DNA of 64,000 bases from Paraglaciecola chathamensis S18K6 (GTDB lineage: Bacteria; Pseudomonadota; Gammaproteobacteria; Enterobacterales; Alteromonadaceae): positions 92,860 through 156,859 of the forward strand of contig BAEM01000006.1 of NCBI GenBank assembly GCA_000314955.1. Reading direction: 5' to 3'. The position numbers and the translations under genes were made by a program. The notes below the pieces were generated by a model. It had not been told where the DNA came from, ran no database searches, and saw only the letters and a list, made by a program, of their open reading frames with translations. Shown piece after piece: positions 18,062 through 26,599 of this stretch. Positions within the stretch are counted from its first letter, which is position 1; every line of letters starts with the position of its first letter.

Positions 18062-18133
18062 ATTATTCACCTTACTTGAAGCGACTTGGGCTGAGCTTAC
18101 CTCAGCCTGTTGTTATTATTTTTAGTAAAGGTC

Positions 18134-18859
18134 TCACTCAGGTGCGTGAGGTAAAACAAAGGATAATGTGGCCAGTAGTTCGTATTTATCAATGATTTTC
18201 GGACGATCTGTAGGCGCATCAAAAATCGCCATCACTACATTTAAGCCTTGATTGCGAATGGGCAATGTAACCTCACCGTTGTTATCCGTTTTAACTGGTT
18301 CTGCATCCGGATCATTTACAAAATCCGCTTTTACCAGTGCATCGGCGACCGGCTTACCTTTGTGAAGTACCTTGTAGGTTTGTTTTTCTCCCAACATTTG
18401 GGGGAATGAATCGCCTACCGGTACAATCTGCAGCACCTGGGTGTTGATGTAAGGCACGCTGCGCAGTGGACCACGCAAATGAACGGCATATTTGATGGTC
18501 TCTTCACTAAGAATTGCGTCTGGCAATTCATCACGACCTTTACCAATCCAGTGCCCTTCACCGGTATTTGACCAAATACCGTTATTCAGAACTGCTGAAA
18601 CAGCTACCGGATAATCATCGCTGGTGACAAGCAACAACGGGCCCGTGGGCGTGAGCTCTACATCAACCTCATCCCAATCTTCGTCAAAGCCTTTGATAGA
18701 TCCGACTTTTGGCAGACGTAACACAGCATCAAGATCGTCTGCGCCGACACCGTAAATCATCGCCAGTTGTTTAGAACGTTCTGCGAACCAGATCCCATGA
18801 GCACTGGCCTGTGCGCTGATTATTACTGTCAGTGCGATTATGCAAATTTTCTTCAACAT
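18134..18859 (-). CDS. DUF4198 family periplasmic protein (putative metal-related)
   Basis: A 241-residue exported protein with a signal peptide ending ASA followed by HGIWF, so the mature chain starts with histidine. The C-terminal part (about residues 165-225) looks like a beta-sandwich, with KPVADALVKADF and DNNGEVTLPI. This matches the DUF4198 family, which is often linked to nickel or cobalt uptake. GAAGGAAA precedes ATG 18859. It lies 15 bases after the membrane-anchor gene. The mature His N-terminus recalls the metal-binding ends of CopC and other metal chaperones. Confidence 0.75.
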   Translation of the reverse strand: MLKKICIIALTVIISAQASAHGIWFAERSKQLAMIYGVGADDLDAVLRLPKVGSIKGFDEDWDEVDVELTPTGPLLLVTSDDYPVAVSAVLNNGIWSNTGEGHWIGKGRDELPDAILSEETIKYAVHLRGPLRSVPYINTQVLQIVPVGDSFPQMLGEKQTYKVLHKGKPVADALVKADFVNDPDAEPVKTDNNGEVTLPIRNQGLNVVMAIFDAPTDRPKIIDKYELLATLSFVLPHAPE

Positions 18860-18874
18860 TGCTGTTTCCTTCGA

Positions 18875-19435
18875 TTAGTTTTTTGTTTTAATTGATTGGT
18901 AAAAACCCGCTACTGTAACTGTCACCGTTATCGGATCATCTGACATGTTCTGCCAATACCAACCATGCGTGCCTTCGAATGGTGCTTTGAAAATACCATT
19001 GTCGGCGGCAATCGATTTTGCTTTTTTGTAACTCTCGAATTCGTTCGGATTCTCCAGTTTTTCGCCATGCATATCCATATAAAGAGGCGTTCCGTCGGTA
19101 TGCCAGCTGAAGCTCATACCGTTGTTCGCCTGCATTAGCGCCTTTACCTCTATTCCTTCGTATTCAGGAATCTCTACAACGAGGGTTTTGGTGGCAAATT
19201 CTCCCTGGCTCCCAGCTAGAATAAAATCTGCATCGGAGGTAATTTCCATATCCTCACCGACTGCTGCATTATTGATGCTCGTTAAACCGAGTATCTTGCC
19301 AATTCCCGTGATGTCTTTGTTGTATTCTGCCGGCAGCACTACCGTTACCGACAGTACAACGGCCACTGCAACAGCAATACCTAAGCCTTTAATAATTTGT
19401 TGATTCGAAACCTCTACATGTTGCTGGGCTGTCAT
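18875..19435 (-). CDS. Membrane-anchored periplasmic protein of HupE-linked operons
   Basis: A 186-residue protein with one N-terminal transmembrane helix (about residues 15-37) and a long periplasmic domain. The C-terminal part holds tryptophan- and histidine-containing segments such as FSWHTDGTPLYMDMHGE and GTHGWYWQN. No enzymatic motif is evident; proteins of this shape are annotated only as transmembrane anchor protein. ATG 19435 overlaps the hupE stop by ATGA, so the two are translated together and probably act together. Confidence 0.75.
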   Translation of the reverse strand: MTAQQHVEVSNQQIIKGLGIAVAVAVVLSVTVVLPAEYNKDITGIGKILGLTSINNAAVGEDMEITSDADFILAGSQGEFATKTLVVEIPEYEGIEVKALMQANNGMSFSWHTDGTPLYMDMHGEKLENPNEFESYKKAKSIAADNGIFKAPFEGTHGWYWQNMSDDPITVTVTVAGFYQSIKTKN

Positions 19436-20121
19436 ACTGTTCCCCACATATATCCTGATAGTTGAAAGATGGTTAACGTTACGCCTGCGGTCACCAAAGC
19501 CATATTGGCGGTGAATGCATAACGCATAAAATCCTGGCTCTTACGAAGTAAAATAATGAGCAAAAGCATGCCGAACAACGCAATCATTTGACCCATCTCA
19601 ACACCAATATTGAATGAGAGAATATTGCCAACCAGCCCATCTTCAGACAAAGTGAAATCTTGTAATTTCGTTGCCAGACCGAAGCCGTGGAACAGACCAA
19701 ATACAAGTACGGCGACTTTATTATTAATGCTAAACCCACAAAATCGGGGGAAAAAGCCAATGTTGTCCAAAGCCTTGTAAGCGACGGATAATCCTATAAT
19801 TGCATCAATCAGGTAGGCATTAATGTGAATTCCAGACAGCACCCCAAACAGCAAGGTGACACTGTGACCAACCGCGAACAGCGTGACGTACACGCCCACA
19901 TCCTTTAGCCGGTAGAGGAAAAAGATAACCCCAAACAGGAACAGTAAATGATCGTAACCTGTCACCATATGCTTCGCACCTAGGTAAATATACGGAATTA
20001 CCTGCAACCCGGTGCTGGATTCAAGAAACGCTTTATCACCTTCGGCTACACCGTGGGCACACGCAAATGGGACCGCGAGTAACAAGGTAACCGATAGCAA
20101 AATTTTAGAAATAAATTGCAT
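19432..20121 (-). CDS. HupE/UreJ family membrane protein
   Basis: A 229-residue membrane protein with a cleavable signal (ACAHG) and six or so helices. Family motifs GYDHLLFLFG, FAVGHSVTLLFG and GLFHGFGLA carry the conserved histidines. HupE/UreJ proteins are nickel permeases or related metal carriers. ATG 20121 is chosen because the signal peptide begins there; an upstream extension would overlap the preceding gene. It is coupled by ATGA to the anchor protein gene. The mature N-terminus again starts with a histidine. Confidence 0.88.
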   Translation of the reverse strand: MQFISKILLSVTLLLAVPFACAHGVAEGDKAFLESSTGLQVIPYIYLGAKHMVTGYDHLLFLFGVIFFLYRLKDVGVYVTLFAVGHSVTLLFGVLSGIHINAYLIDAIIGLSVAYKALDNIGFFPRFCGFSINNKVAVLVFGLFHGFGLATKLQDFTLSEDGLVGNILSFNIGVEMGQMIALFGMLLLIILLRKSQDFMRYAFTANMALVTAGVTLTIFQLSGYMWGTV

Positions 20122-20131
20122 CGTGTTCAGC

Positions 20132-20509
20132 CTATAGTTTGTATTTTCCGACAATCTTAGAAACACCATCTTCCAGCGTGAGCATTGCCAATACTTGTTC
20201 AATACCGGCGAGATCCAAAGGGCCAGTAAACTCATTTGCTTCCCTTGCAGGAATTGTCACCACTTCTTTGCGACCTTTGCCCTTTACCTTCAGCCGAAGT
20301 TGCAGGTCGGAGGCATTTAGTGGCTCGCCATCATAAAACACCCAGACACTGACCTCTTTGCCTTGGGCTTTCATCTCAAAAGAATATTCCCCGACGATTT
20401 TTACTACCCCGCCGTGCACCGGCTCGGTGTTGCCATGTGCCATTGCCTGATTAATTACCAGTGGTGTAGTTAGTAAAGCGGACAGCAATAACAGATAATG
20501 TTTACGCAT
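20132..20509 (-). CDS. Small exported protein, first gene of the HupE/CopCD operon
   Basis: A 125-residue exported protein with a signal peptide ending AMA followed by HGNTEPVHGG. The remaining chain looks like a small beta-rich domain (VGEYSFEMKAQG, VWVFYDGEPL, LRLKVKGKG). Two N-terminal histidines in the mature chain suggest metal binding, as for its neighbours. GGAGAA precedes ATG 20509 and hupE starts 10 bases after its stop. The function is not known. Confidence 0.7.
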   Translation of the reverse strand: MRKHYLLLLSALLTTPLVINQAMAHGNTEPVHGGVVKIVGEYSFEMKAQGKEVSVWVFYDGEPLNASDLQLRLKVKGKGRKEVVTIPAREANEFTGPLDLAGIEQVLAMLTLEDGVSKIVGKYKL

Positions 20510-20657
20510 AACGGTTCTCCTTCAATAGAAAAATAATACTTAATAGTTGTGAGCAGAAACGACGCTTTGAACGGTGTTATCCGACACAAATTACCGAATT
20601 GTCACTTTTTAAAACAATGAAACACTGTTGTTCATTTCTGCCGGTTTGATATCACCT

Positions 20658-20688
20658 TATAAAAACCTACCAGCAGTCGGTTTTTATA
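20658..20688 (-). terminator. Putative terminator between the M56 peptidase and the HupE operon
   Basis: A 10-bp stem TATAAAAACC/GGTTTTTATA with an 11-base loop lies just downstream of the M56 peptidase gene, and upstream of the first gene of the HupE operon. On the minus strand the descending arm is T-rich. It would separate the two transcripts, so the HupE operon promoter should lie at 20510-20657. Confidence 0.55.
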
Positions 20689-20719
20689 TTACTAGAACTA
20701 ACCGGAAATGCCGTTTCCG

Positions 20720-21676
20720 TCAGAACTGAATAATGAGCTCTATATAGTGGTGTAAACTATCCATAGACAGCAAGTTTGCTGCTAGAACTGCGAGAGCCGT
20801 CCCACTTACGACCAGTGGCACATGAGCATTGAGCTTCGCAGGTTGAATTAGGTTTTTAACCCGAAGTGAGACACCATGTTGGCCAAAGCCCATCACCATA
20901 GGAAGTTGCCATCGCGTGTCACTCTTACCATAGGCAACCAGCGCCGAGGCTACATTAAGGGCTCCGGTTTCCCTTCCTGCAACAGCATCGGCTTTCATTT
21001 CCGTCGCCAACTCAAAAGCTTGGCGCATTTCACGGCGCAAGGCGGAGGGATACCAGGCACTCATCAGGCTAAAGACCCAAGTCTGTAACGGATCCCGATG
21101 TGTTTTATGCGCCACTTCATGAGCTAGAATGCAATGCAACTGCTGTGGTGTAAAACGGGCAATCAGTCCGCTGGAAAGGTAGACACGCGGTCTGAACCCT
21201 CCTGCTGTAAAGGCCAGTGGAATATTCGTTTCCAACCTGGTGAAGGTGTGGCCTTGGAACGTACACTCGCGGCTTTCAGCAATTAGCACTGCGCTTCGCA
21301 GACTGTCACGGTGTTTTTTGAGCTCGTAGACGTGGCGTAACACAATCCAGACCGATACGGCGCACCAACTTATCAACAAACAGCCATGCCACGTAAACCA
21401 TTCGAACGAAAACAGATGATGCCAGTGAATAAACAACGCCAATGACGTCCACATTAAGTCTGTAAACGCATGTAATATGAAGGCCACACTGCACAGCATT
21501 GCCACGCACACCGGCAATAACACCCAACCGATCAGCATTGATTTATGCCAGCTTGCTGGCATCTGTTTTAACTGGCGCAGTACCAGCTGACTAACAGGCC
21601 ATTGTAAAAGCAGCGTAAACCAGGCGCTTATAATCGCCAGGCTGATAACGTTCAGAATGATTGCCGTATTCCACAT
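20720..21676 (-). CDS. M56 family membrane metallopeptidase (BlaR1-like)
   Basis: A 318-residue membrane peptidase. Several N-terminal helices are followed by the zinc motif HEVAH (in CILAHEVAH) and a downstream acidic segment ELATEMKADAVA supplying the third ligand, then a final helix. It lacks the C-terminal penicillin-binding sensor domain of BlaR1/MecR1, so the signal is probably not a beta-lactam. It begins two bases after the BlaI-type repressor gene ends; such pairs work as membrane sensor-protease and repressor. Nearby metal-efflux genes are plausible targets. Confidence 0.87.
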   Translation of the reverse strand: MWNTAIILNVISLAIISAWFTLLLQWPVSQLVLRQLKQMPASWHKSMLIGWVLLPVCVAMLCSVAFILHAFTDLMWTSLALFIHWHHLFSFEWFTWHGCLLISWCAVSVWIVLRHVYELKKHRDSLRSAVLIAESRECTFQGHTFTRLETNIPLAFTAGGFRPRVYLSSGLIARFTPQQLHCILAHEVAHKTHRDPLQTWVFSLMSAWYPSALRREMRQAFELATEMKADAVAGRETGALNVASALVAYGKSDTRWQLPMVMGFGQHGVSLRVKNLIQPAKLNAHVPLVVSGTALAVLAANLLSMDSLHHYIELIIQF

Positions 21677-21677
21677 T

Positions 21678-22067
21678 TCAGTTTTCCTTATCCTGACGCA
21701 GTTTTTCGCGCTGCGCCTGAATCATTGCATCAAGAGCATCCAGTTCCTGCTCTTCCAACTGTCCTGAGTACGATTGAAATGCATTCACAAATACATTTTC
21801 ATTCGATGAGGTGAAGTCTCGGGTCGCGTTATCTATTAGTGTTACAATCAAGTTTTCTCGCTCCACACGAGGAGTATAAAAAAAAGCATGTCCCCGCTTA
21901 TGTCTGTCTAGTAACTTCTTTTTAAATAACCGATCTAACGTAGTCTGTATAGTGTTTAAACTGCCCCCTTTTTCTCGGGTCAGCGCTTCATGAACGGTTT
22001 TGACATCGCTAGGCGAGCGTTGCCATAAATAGTTCAGAACCTGTTTTTCTAAATCACCTAGAACCAT
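21678..22067 (-). CDS. BlaI/MecI/CopY family transcriptional repressor
   Basis: A 129-residue winged-helix regulator. The DNA-binding domain fills the first 75 residues (LGDLEKQVLNYLW, SLNTIQTTLDRLFKKKLL, KRGHAFFYTP), and a C-terminal helical part with an acidic end serves for dimerisation. No CopY-type metal-binding CxCx4CxC is present. ATG 22067 is preferred over an adjacent TTG. It forms a two-gene unit with the M56 peptidase and lies directly downstream of the RND efflux operon, with a hairpin and palindromes in the 150-base leader. Confidence 0.9.
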   Translation of the reverse strand: MVLGDLEKQVLNYLWQRSPSDVKTVHEALTREKGGSLNTIQTTLDRLFKKKLLDRHKRGHAFFYTPRVERENLIVTLIDNATRDFTSSNENVFVNAFQSYSGQLEEQELDALDAMIQAQREKLRQDKEN

Positions 22068-22105
22068 CAAATTTTCCTCTGTGATGTTTTTAGTGTTTCA
22101 TACGC

Positions 22106-22133
22106 CGGCAAAAACGGATTTCTGTTTTTGCCG
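22106..22133 (-). terminator. Hairpin between the RND operon and the blaI-type gene
   Basis: CGGCAAAAAC pairs perfectly with GTTTTTGCCG around an 8-base loop. It sits downstream of the czcA-like gene and 39 bases upstream of the repressor start. It may end the efflux operon or form a leader structure in the repressor mRNA; a clean T-run after the stem is missing. Confidence 0.45.
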
Positions 22134-22140
22134 AATTTTT

Positions 22141-22153
22141 AGCATATTATGCT
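22141..22153. promoter_or_regulatory. Perfect palindrome, candidate BlaI-type operator
   Basis: AGCATA-T-TATGCT is a perfect 13-base palindrome, and a near-palindrome TTAACATTGTAA follows at about 22156. BlaI-family repressors bind short TACA/TGTA-like dyads in front of their own genes. The position fits autoregulation, but the bases do not match the known consensus well. Confidence 0.3.
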
Positions 22154-22219
22154 GTTTAACATTGTAAGTCAGTGAGCTACTTGTGCTCTAGTGGGAAAAT
22201 ATACTCCCGAATTAAGTAT

Positions 22220-25200
22220 TTACGATACGCCTTCGGCTTCTGTGGTTTCTGACGTGTCACGGTGCAGTAATCGATATAGCCCGGGTATAACAAACAGTGT
22301 CAGAATTGTAGAAGATATAATGCCGCCTATCACCACAGTTGCCAGCGGCCGTTGCACTTCCGATCCAATCCCCGTGTTTAACGCCATAGGAATGAAACCT
22401 AATGATGCCACCAGCGCGGTAGTCAACACCGGACGCAGGCGTGTTAGGGCTCCATCAAAAATCGCCTGTTCCAGACTGTGTCCCTGCTGGCGGAGGTCGC
22501 GAATAAAAGAAACCATAACAAGGCCATTGAGAATGGCGATTCCAGAAAGGGCGATAAACCCCACTGCAGCGGAAATGGAGAAAGGTATATCTCTGAGCAT
22601 CAGCGCGGCTACGCCCCCTGTTAGTGCCAGCGGTACGCCAGTGAAAATGATCAACGCATCCTTAACAGAACTCAGAGCCAGTATAAGCAAGCCAATAATC
22701 AGCAGCAGCGTAACTGGCACCACTACTGCAAGCCGCGCTGAGGCAGACTGTAGTTTCTGATATGTACCGCCGTACTCTATCCAGTACCCCGCCGGAATTT
22801 CTACCTCGCCGTCTACTGCACTTTGTATATCGGCCACGAAACTGCCGAGATCCCGTCCACGCACGTTAGCAGTAACCACCACTCGACGCTTACCATTTTC
22901 TCGGTTTATCTGGTTAGCCCCTGATACCAGTTCAAGATCTGCCAGCTCCCGCAGTGGCATGACACGACCATCTGACAAGTTAATTGGCAAATAAGCCAAA
23001 GCCTCTACGTCACTACGACGCTTCTCACCTAGGCGCACCACAATGTCGGAACGAATATCGCCTTCATAGAATTTGCCCGCAACCTTGCCACCCAATGCCG
23101 TACCCAACTGCTCCTGTAACTGTGCTTTAGTCAAACCAAGCAGGGGCAGCTTGTCCTGCTTGGGTACAATATTCAGCATTGGCAGGCCAGTAGTCTGTTC
23201 CACCTGAACATCGGCAATGCCTTCAACCCCACTGATGGCGCTTTCAATTTCGCTACCAAGGGCAGCTAGAGCATCGAAATCATCGCCAAATACCTTAATC
23301 GCCAGTTCTGCGCGCACCCCTGCCAGTAATTCGTTAAACCGCATCTGAATAGGCTGAAGGAACTCATAACGGTTACCCGGAATAGGTGTCACAATTGCGG
23401 ATAGCTCACTAACCACCTGTTCTTTGCTTTTAGTTGGGTCCGGCCACTGCTCCCGAGGCTTTAGAATGATGAAATTATCGGCCACGCTAGGAGGCACGGC
23501 ATCGGTTGCAACATCGGCGGTACCAATTTTAGCAAATACGCGCTCTACTTCTGGCATTTCGCTGATCTTTTCTTCAAGAATTTTTTGCAGTGCTACCGCC
23601 TGGCTCAGCGAGGTGCCAGGTATACGCAACGCGTGCATAGCAATATCCCCTTCATCTAGGTTTGGCGCAAACTCGCTGCCCAACTGAGTAGCCTGATAAC
23701 TGAAGAATATAACCAGGGCAGCGGCTAACCCGACCACCAAATAGCTTCCTTTTAGAACCCATTTCAGCGCCGGTCGATACAGCGCCTCAGCCCCTTTAAT
23801 AATAGGGCTGTGTTTTTCTTTCACAGGCTTATTGAACAGCAGAGCTATCGTAGCTGGGACGAAAGTGACAGAAAGCACCATTGCGCTCAGCAAGGCGATT
23901 ACCACGGTCATTGCCATAGGGTGGAACATTTTTCCCTCCACCCCTTCTAAGGCGAAGATAGGCAAATACACTGCTGTAATAATAAACACCCCAAACAGTG
24001 CCGGACGAATAACTTCTCGGGTTGCATTAAATACCACCTTCATGCGCGCTTTTACGGGAAGTTCCTGCCCCTGCTGACTAAGTCGGCGCAAACAATTCTC
24101 AACAATAATGATGGCGCCATCTACTAACAATCCGAAGTCCAAAGCCCCAAGACTCATCAGGTTAGCACTAACCCTAGCTTGCACCATACCGGTCACCGTC
24201 ATCAGCATGGCAAAAGGGATCACAAGTGCAGTAAGAAATGCCGCACGAAAGTTACCCAGTAACAAAAACAGAACAACGATAACCAGTAGCGCCCCTTCGA
24301 TGAGGTTGGTTTCAACTGTTTGGAGTGTTTTGTCAACCAGACGGGTACGGTCGTATACTGCCGTCGCTACAATGCCTTCTGGCAGGGTACGGTTTATTTC
24401 TATTAATTTTTCTGCCACGGCGTTTGCTACGGTGCGGCTGTTTTCGCCGATAAGCATAAAGACAGTACTCATCACTACTTCCCGACCGTTCTGGGTCGCA
24501 GCGCCGGTTCTAAGGCCCTTACCGTTTTCTATGTCGGCAACATCTTTCAGATAGACGGCTGAACCATCAACTTCAGCAAGGGGAATATTGCCAAGCGCAT
24601 GAATGTTCTTCAACTGGCCAGGCACTCGTATTAGCCACTGGGCACCATTTTGCTCGATGAATCCTGCTCCGCGGTTCTGGTTGTTGGCGGCAATCGCGTC
24701 CACCACATTTTGCTGAGTTAAATTGAATGCTAGGAGCTGTTGCGGATTAACCGCTATTAGCACCTCCCTTTCAAATCCACCGATGGGGTTAACTTCTACC
24801 ACGCCTGGCACACGCATCAATTGGGGCCGGATAGTCCAATCGTGCACCGTTCGTAAATCCGTTGGCGATACCGAACTGCCGTCAATGTTAACCGCGCCAG
24901 GTTTGGCATCGACGGTAAACATAAATATTTCACCAAGGCCGGTGGCTATTGGACCCAGTTCCGGCTCCAATCCTGCGGGCAATTCAGAACGAGCGGCAGA
25001 CAAACGCTCGCTTACCAACTGGCGTGCGAAATACACGTCCGTATCATCGCTAAAAATTGCAACCACTTGAGAAAGGCCGTAACGGGACACTGAACGCGTA
25101 TAGGTTAAACCAGGCAAACCAGACAGAGCCGTTTCCAAAGGGAAGGTAACCCGCTGTTCTATTTCCAGAGGTGTATACCCGGCGGCTTCGGTATTGATCA

Positions 25201-25342
25201 TAACCTGGACATTGGTAATATCCGGCACTGCGTCAATGGGTAGCTTGGTAAAATTCCAAACACCAACGCCAGCCGCCATTAGCACGAGGGCCAGTACCAG
25301 CAATTTGCGCTTTATTGAAAAACTTATAATCGCTTCCAACAT
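22220..25342 (-). CDS. Heavy-metal efflux RND transporter, CzcA type
   Basis: A 1040-residue inner-membrane proton antiporter with twelve helices and two large periplasmic loops. The fourth-helix segment DFGLLVDGAIIIVEN matches the divalent-cation class (CzcA/CnrA) rather than the Cu/Ag class (CusA), which suggests zinc, cobalt, cadmium or nickel as substrate. ATG 25342 follows AGGAG. It is the last gene of the outer membrane factor-adaptor-pump operon, only 10 bases after the adaptor gene. Confidence 0.93.
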   Translation of the reverse strand: MLEAIISFSIKRKLLVLALVLMAAGVGVWNFTKLPIDAVPDITNVQVMINTEAAGYTPLEIEQRVTFPLETALSGLPGLTYTRSVSRYGLSQVVAIFSDDTDVYFARQLVSERLSAARSELPAGLEPELGPIATGLGEIFMFTVDAKPGAVNIDGSSVSPTDLRTVHDWTIRPQLMRVPGVVEVNPIGGFEREVLIAVNPQQLLAFNLTQQNVVDAIAANNQNRGAGFIEQNGAQWLIRVPGQLKNIHALGNIPLAEVDGSAVYLKDVADIENGKGLRTGAATQNGREVVMSTVFMLIGENSRTVANAVAEKLIEINRTLPEGIVATAVYDRTRLVDKTLQTVETNLIEGALLVIVVLFLLLGNFRAAFLTALVIPFAMLMTVTGMVQARVSANLMSLGALDFGLLVDGAIIIVENCLRRLSQQGQELPVKARMKVVFNATREVIRPALFGVFIITAVYLPIFALEGVEGKMFHPMAMTVVIALLSAMVLSVTFVPATIALLFNKPVKEKHSPIIKGAEALYRPALKWVLKGSYLVVGLAAALVIFFSYQATQLGSEFAPNLDEGDIAMHALRIPGTSLSQAVALQKILEEKISEMPEVERVFAKIGTADVATDAVPPSVADNFIILKPREQWPDPTKSKEQVVSELSAIVTPIPGNRYEFLQPIQMRFNELLAGVRAELAIKVFGDDFDALAALGSEIESAISGVEGIADVQVEQTTGLPMLNIVPKQDKLPLLGLTKAQLQEQLGTALGGKVAGKFYEGDIRSDIVVRLGEKRRSDVEALAYLPINLSDGRVMPLRELADLELVSGANQINRENGKRRVVVTANVRGRDLGSFVADIQSAVDGEVEIPAGYWIEYGGTYQKLQSASARLAVVVPVTLLLIIGLLILALSSVKDALIIFTGVPLALTGGVAALMLRDIPFSISAAVGFIALSGIAILNGLVMVSFIRDLRQQGHSLEQAIFDGALTRLRPVLTTALVASLGFIPMALNTGIGSEVQRPLATVVIGGIISSTILTLFVIPGLYRLLHRDTSETTEAEGVS

Positions 25343-25352
25343 GAGGTTGCTC

Positions 25353-26591
25353 CTAGTGGTCGTGAGACGCGCCAGACTTCTCGATGTCGGCTTTTAATAC
25401 AAAACTGTTTTCGGTGACATACTCGGTACCCGGTTCAAGACCACCCAGCACCTCTATCCATTCACCGCCTTCACGCCCCAACTCCAACATTCGAACTTCA
25501 TATTGCCCGCCCACTTTGGCGTAAACCACGGTAAAATCACGAAACGCCTGTAACCCAATTTTTTTAACCGCCAGAGGAACAGCAATATTAGCAACGTTAA
25601 TATTGGCATTAACAAAGCTACCTACAGATAAAGCGTCTTGGGCATCATTCACGTTTACCCAATGAATGCGCGCCTGATCACGTCGAACTTCCGGTTCAAT
25701 AAACGTCACCTTGGCCGTAATGTCCTGCGCAGATCCTTCAACCCTCAATGAGACATCACTACCGACCTTTACCTTATCGTAATCTGACGGATAAACAGCT
25801 AATCGGGCGATGTAGTTCCCTGTAGTGGTTAGTGTGATTAACGTGCGCCCTTTGGTTTGCTCCCCTTCATTTGCCATGAGCGACGTTATCACCCCAGTGG
25901 CGGGGGCTTTTATGGTGTAAGGCTTCAGACTTTCATTGCTTTCGATCGTAAAAAGTCTCTGGCCTTTTTTTACTTTGTCTCCAAAGTTAACGTGTCGTTG
26001 CGTAATTTCGCCATCGAACCGAGCACTAACCTTAGTGTGTGCGTTAGGTGGAAAAGCCAGTACGCCGTATGCAGGAATACTTTGGTGCAGTGTTGCTTCA
26101 CCGGCAATTTCAGTCTTTATTTCCATTGCGTCAGCTACTGCCTGTTCAATGGTTGTCCGGCCTTCATAGTTTTCGTATTCCCAACGGTACGATGTACCTT
26201 TGTACTGCGCTGTCACCGTGACGTAAAATGAATGGGGTTCGTAAATTACGCTGTCTCCGCGTAAAAAGTCTCCTTGGGCTCTAAAGTTGATGTCATCTAT
26301 TACATCGCCCAAGCGGGTAAGTTTGACGTTAAGCTTTACTTTTTGCGGCGCAATGACATTTCCTTTATCGGTAAGCCAAACACGGAATTCCGGCGGCACG
26401 CCGGTTTCAAAAATCGCCAGCTCAACAGCAAAGTCACCATCGCGCAGCATTCTGCCACGATGAGGCCCTTTCTCGGGCTCGACCTCAGCCGATTCTGTTG
26501 GACCCGATGCAGCCGTAGCGAAGGGGATTGGAAGTGCCAAGCAAAGGGTTAAAGCTAGGCTTACCGATGTAAGTAGTTTGGTGTTTTTCAT
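25353..26591 (-). CDS. RND efflux periplasmic adaptor, CzcB type
   Basis: A 412-residue membrane-fusion protein. A signal peptide ends near PFATAA; next comes the CzcB-type N-terminal domain with GPHRGRML and FETGVPPEFRVW; then the barrel-sandwich and beta-barrel domains (residues 190-330). ATG 26591 is chosen since the signal peptide starts there; a longer reading would overlap the tolC-like gene. It links the pump to the outer-membrane channel. No extra CusF-like domain is fused. Confidence 0.92.
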   Translation of the reverse strand: MKNTKLLTSVSLALTLCLALPIPFATAASGPTESAEVEPEKGPHRGRMLRDGDFAVELAIFETGVPPEFRVWLTDKGNVIAPQKVKLNVKLTRLGDVIDDINFRAQGDFLRGDSVIYEPHSFYVTVTAQYKGTSYRWEYENYEGRTTIEQAVADAMEIKTEIAGEATLHQSIPAYGVLAFPPNAHTKVSARFDGEITQRHVNFGDKVKKGQRLFTIESNESLKPYTIKAPATGVITSLMANEGEQTKGRTLITLTTTGNYIARLAVYPSDYDKVKVGSDVSLRVEGSAQDITAKVTFIEPEVRRDQARIHWVNVNDAQDALSVGSFVNANINVANIAVPLAVKKIGLQAFRDFTVVYAKVGGQYEVRMLELGREGGEWIEVLGGLEPGTEYVTENSFVLKADIEKSGASHDH

Positions 26592-26599
26592 GATTTTTC

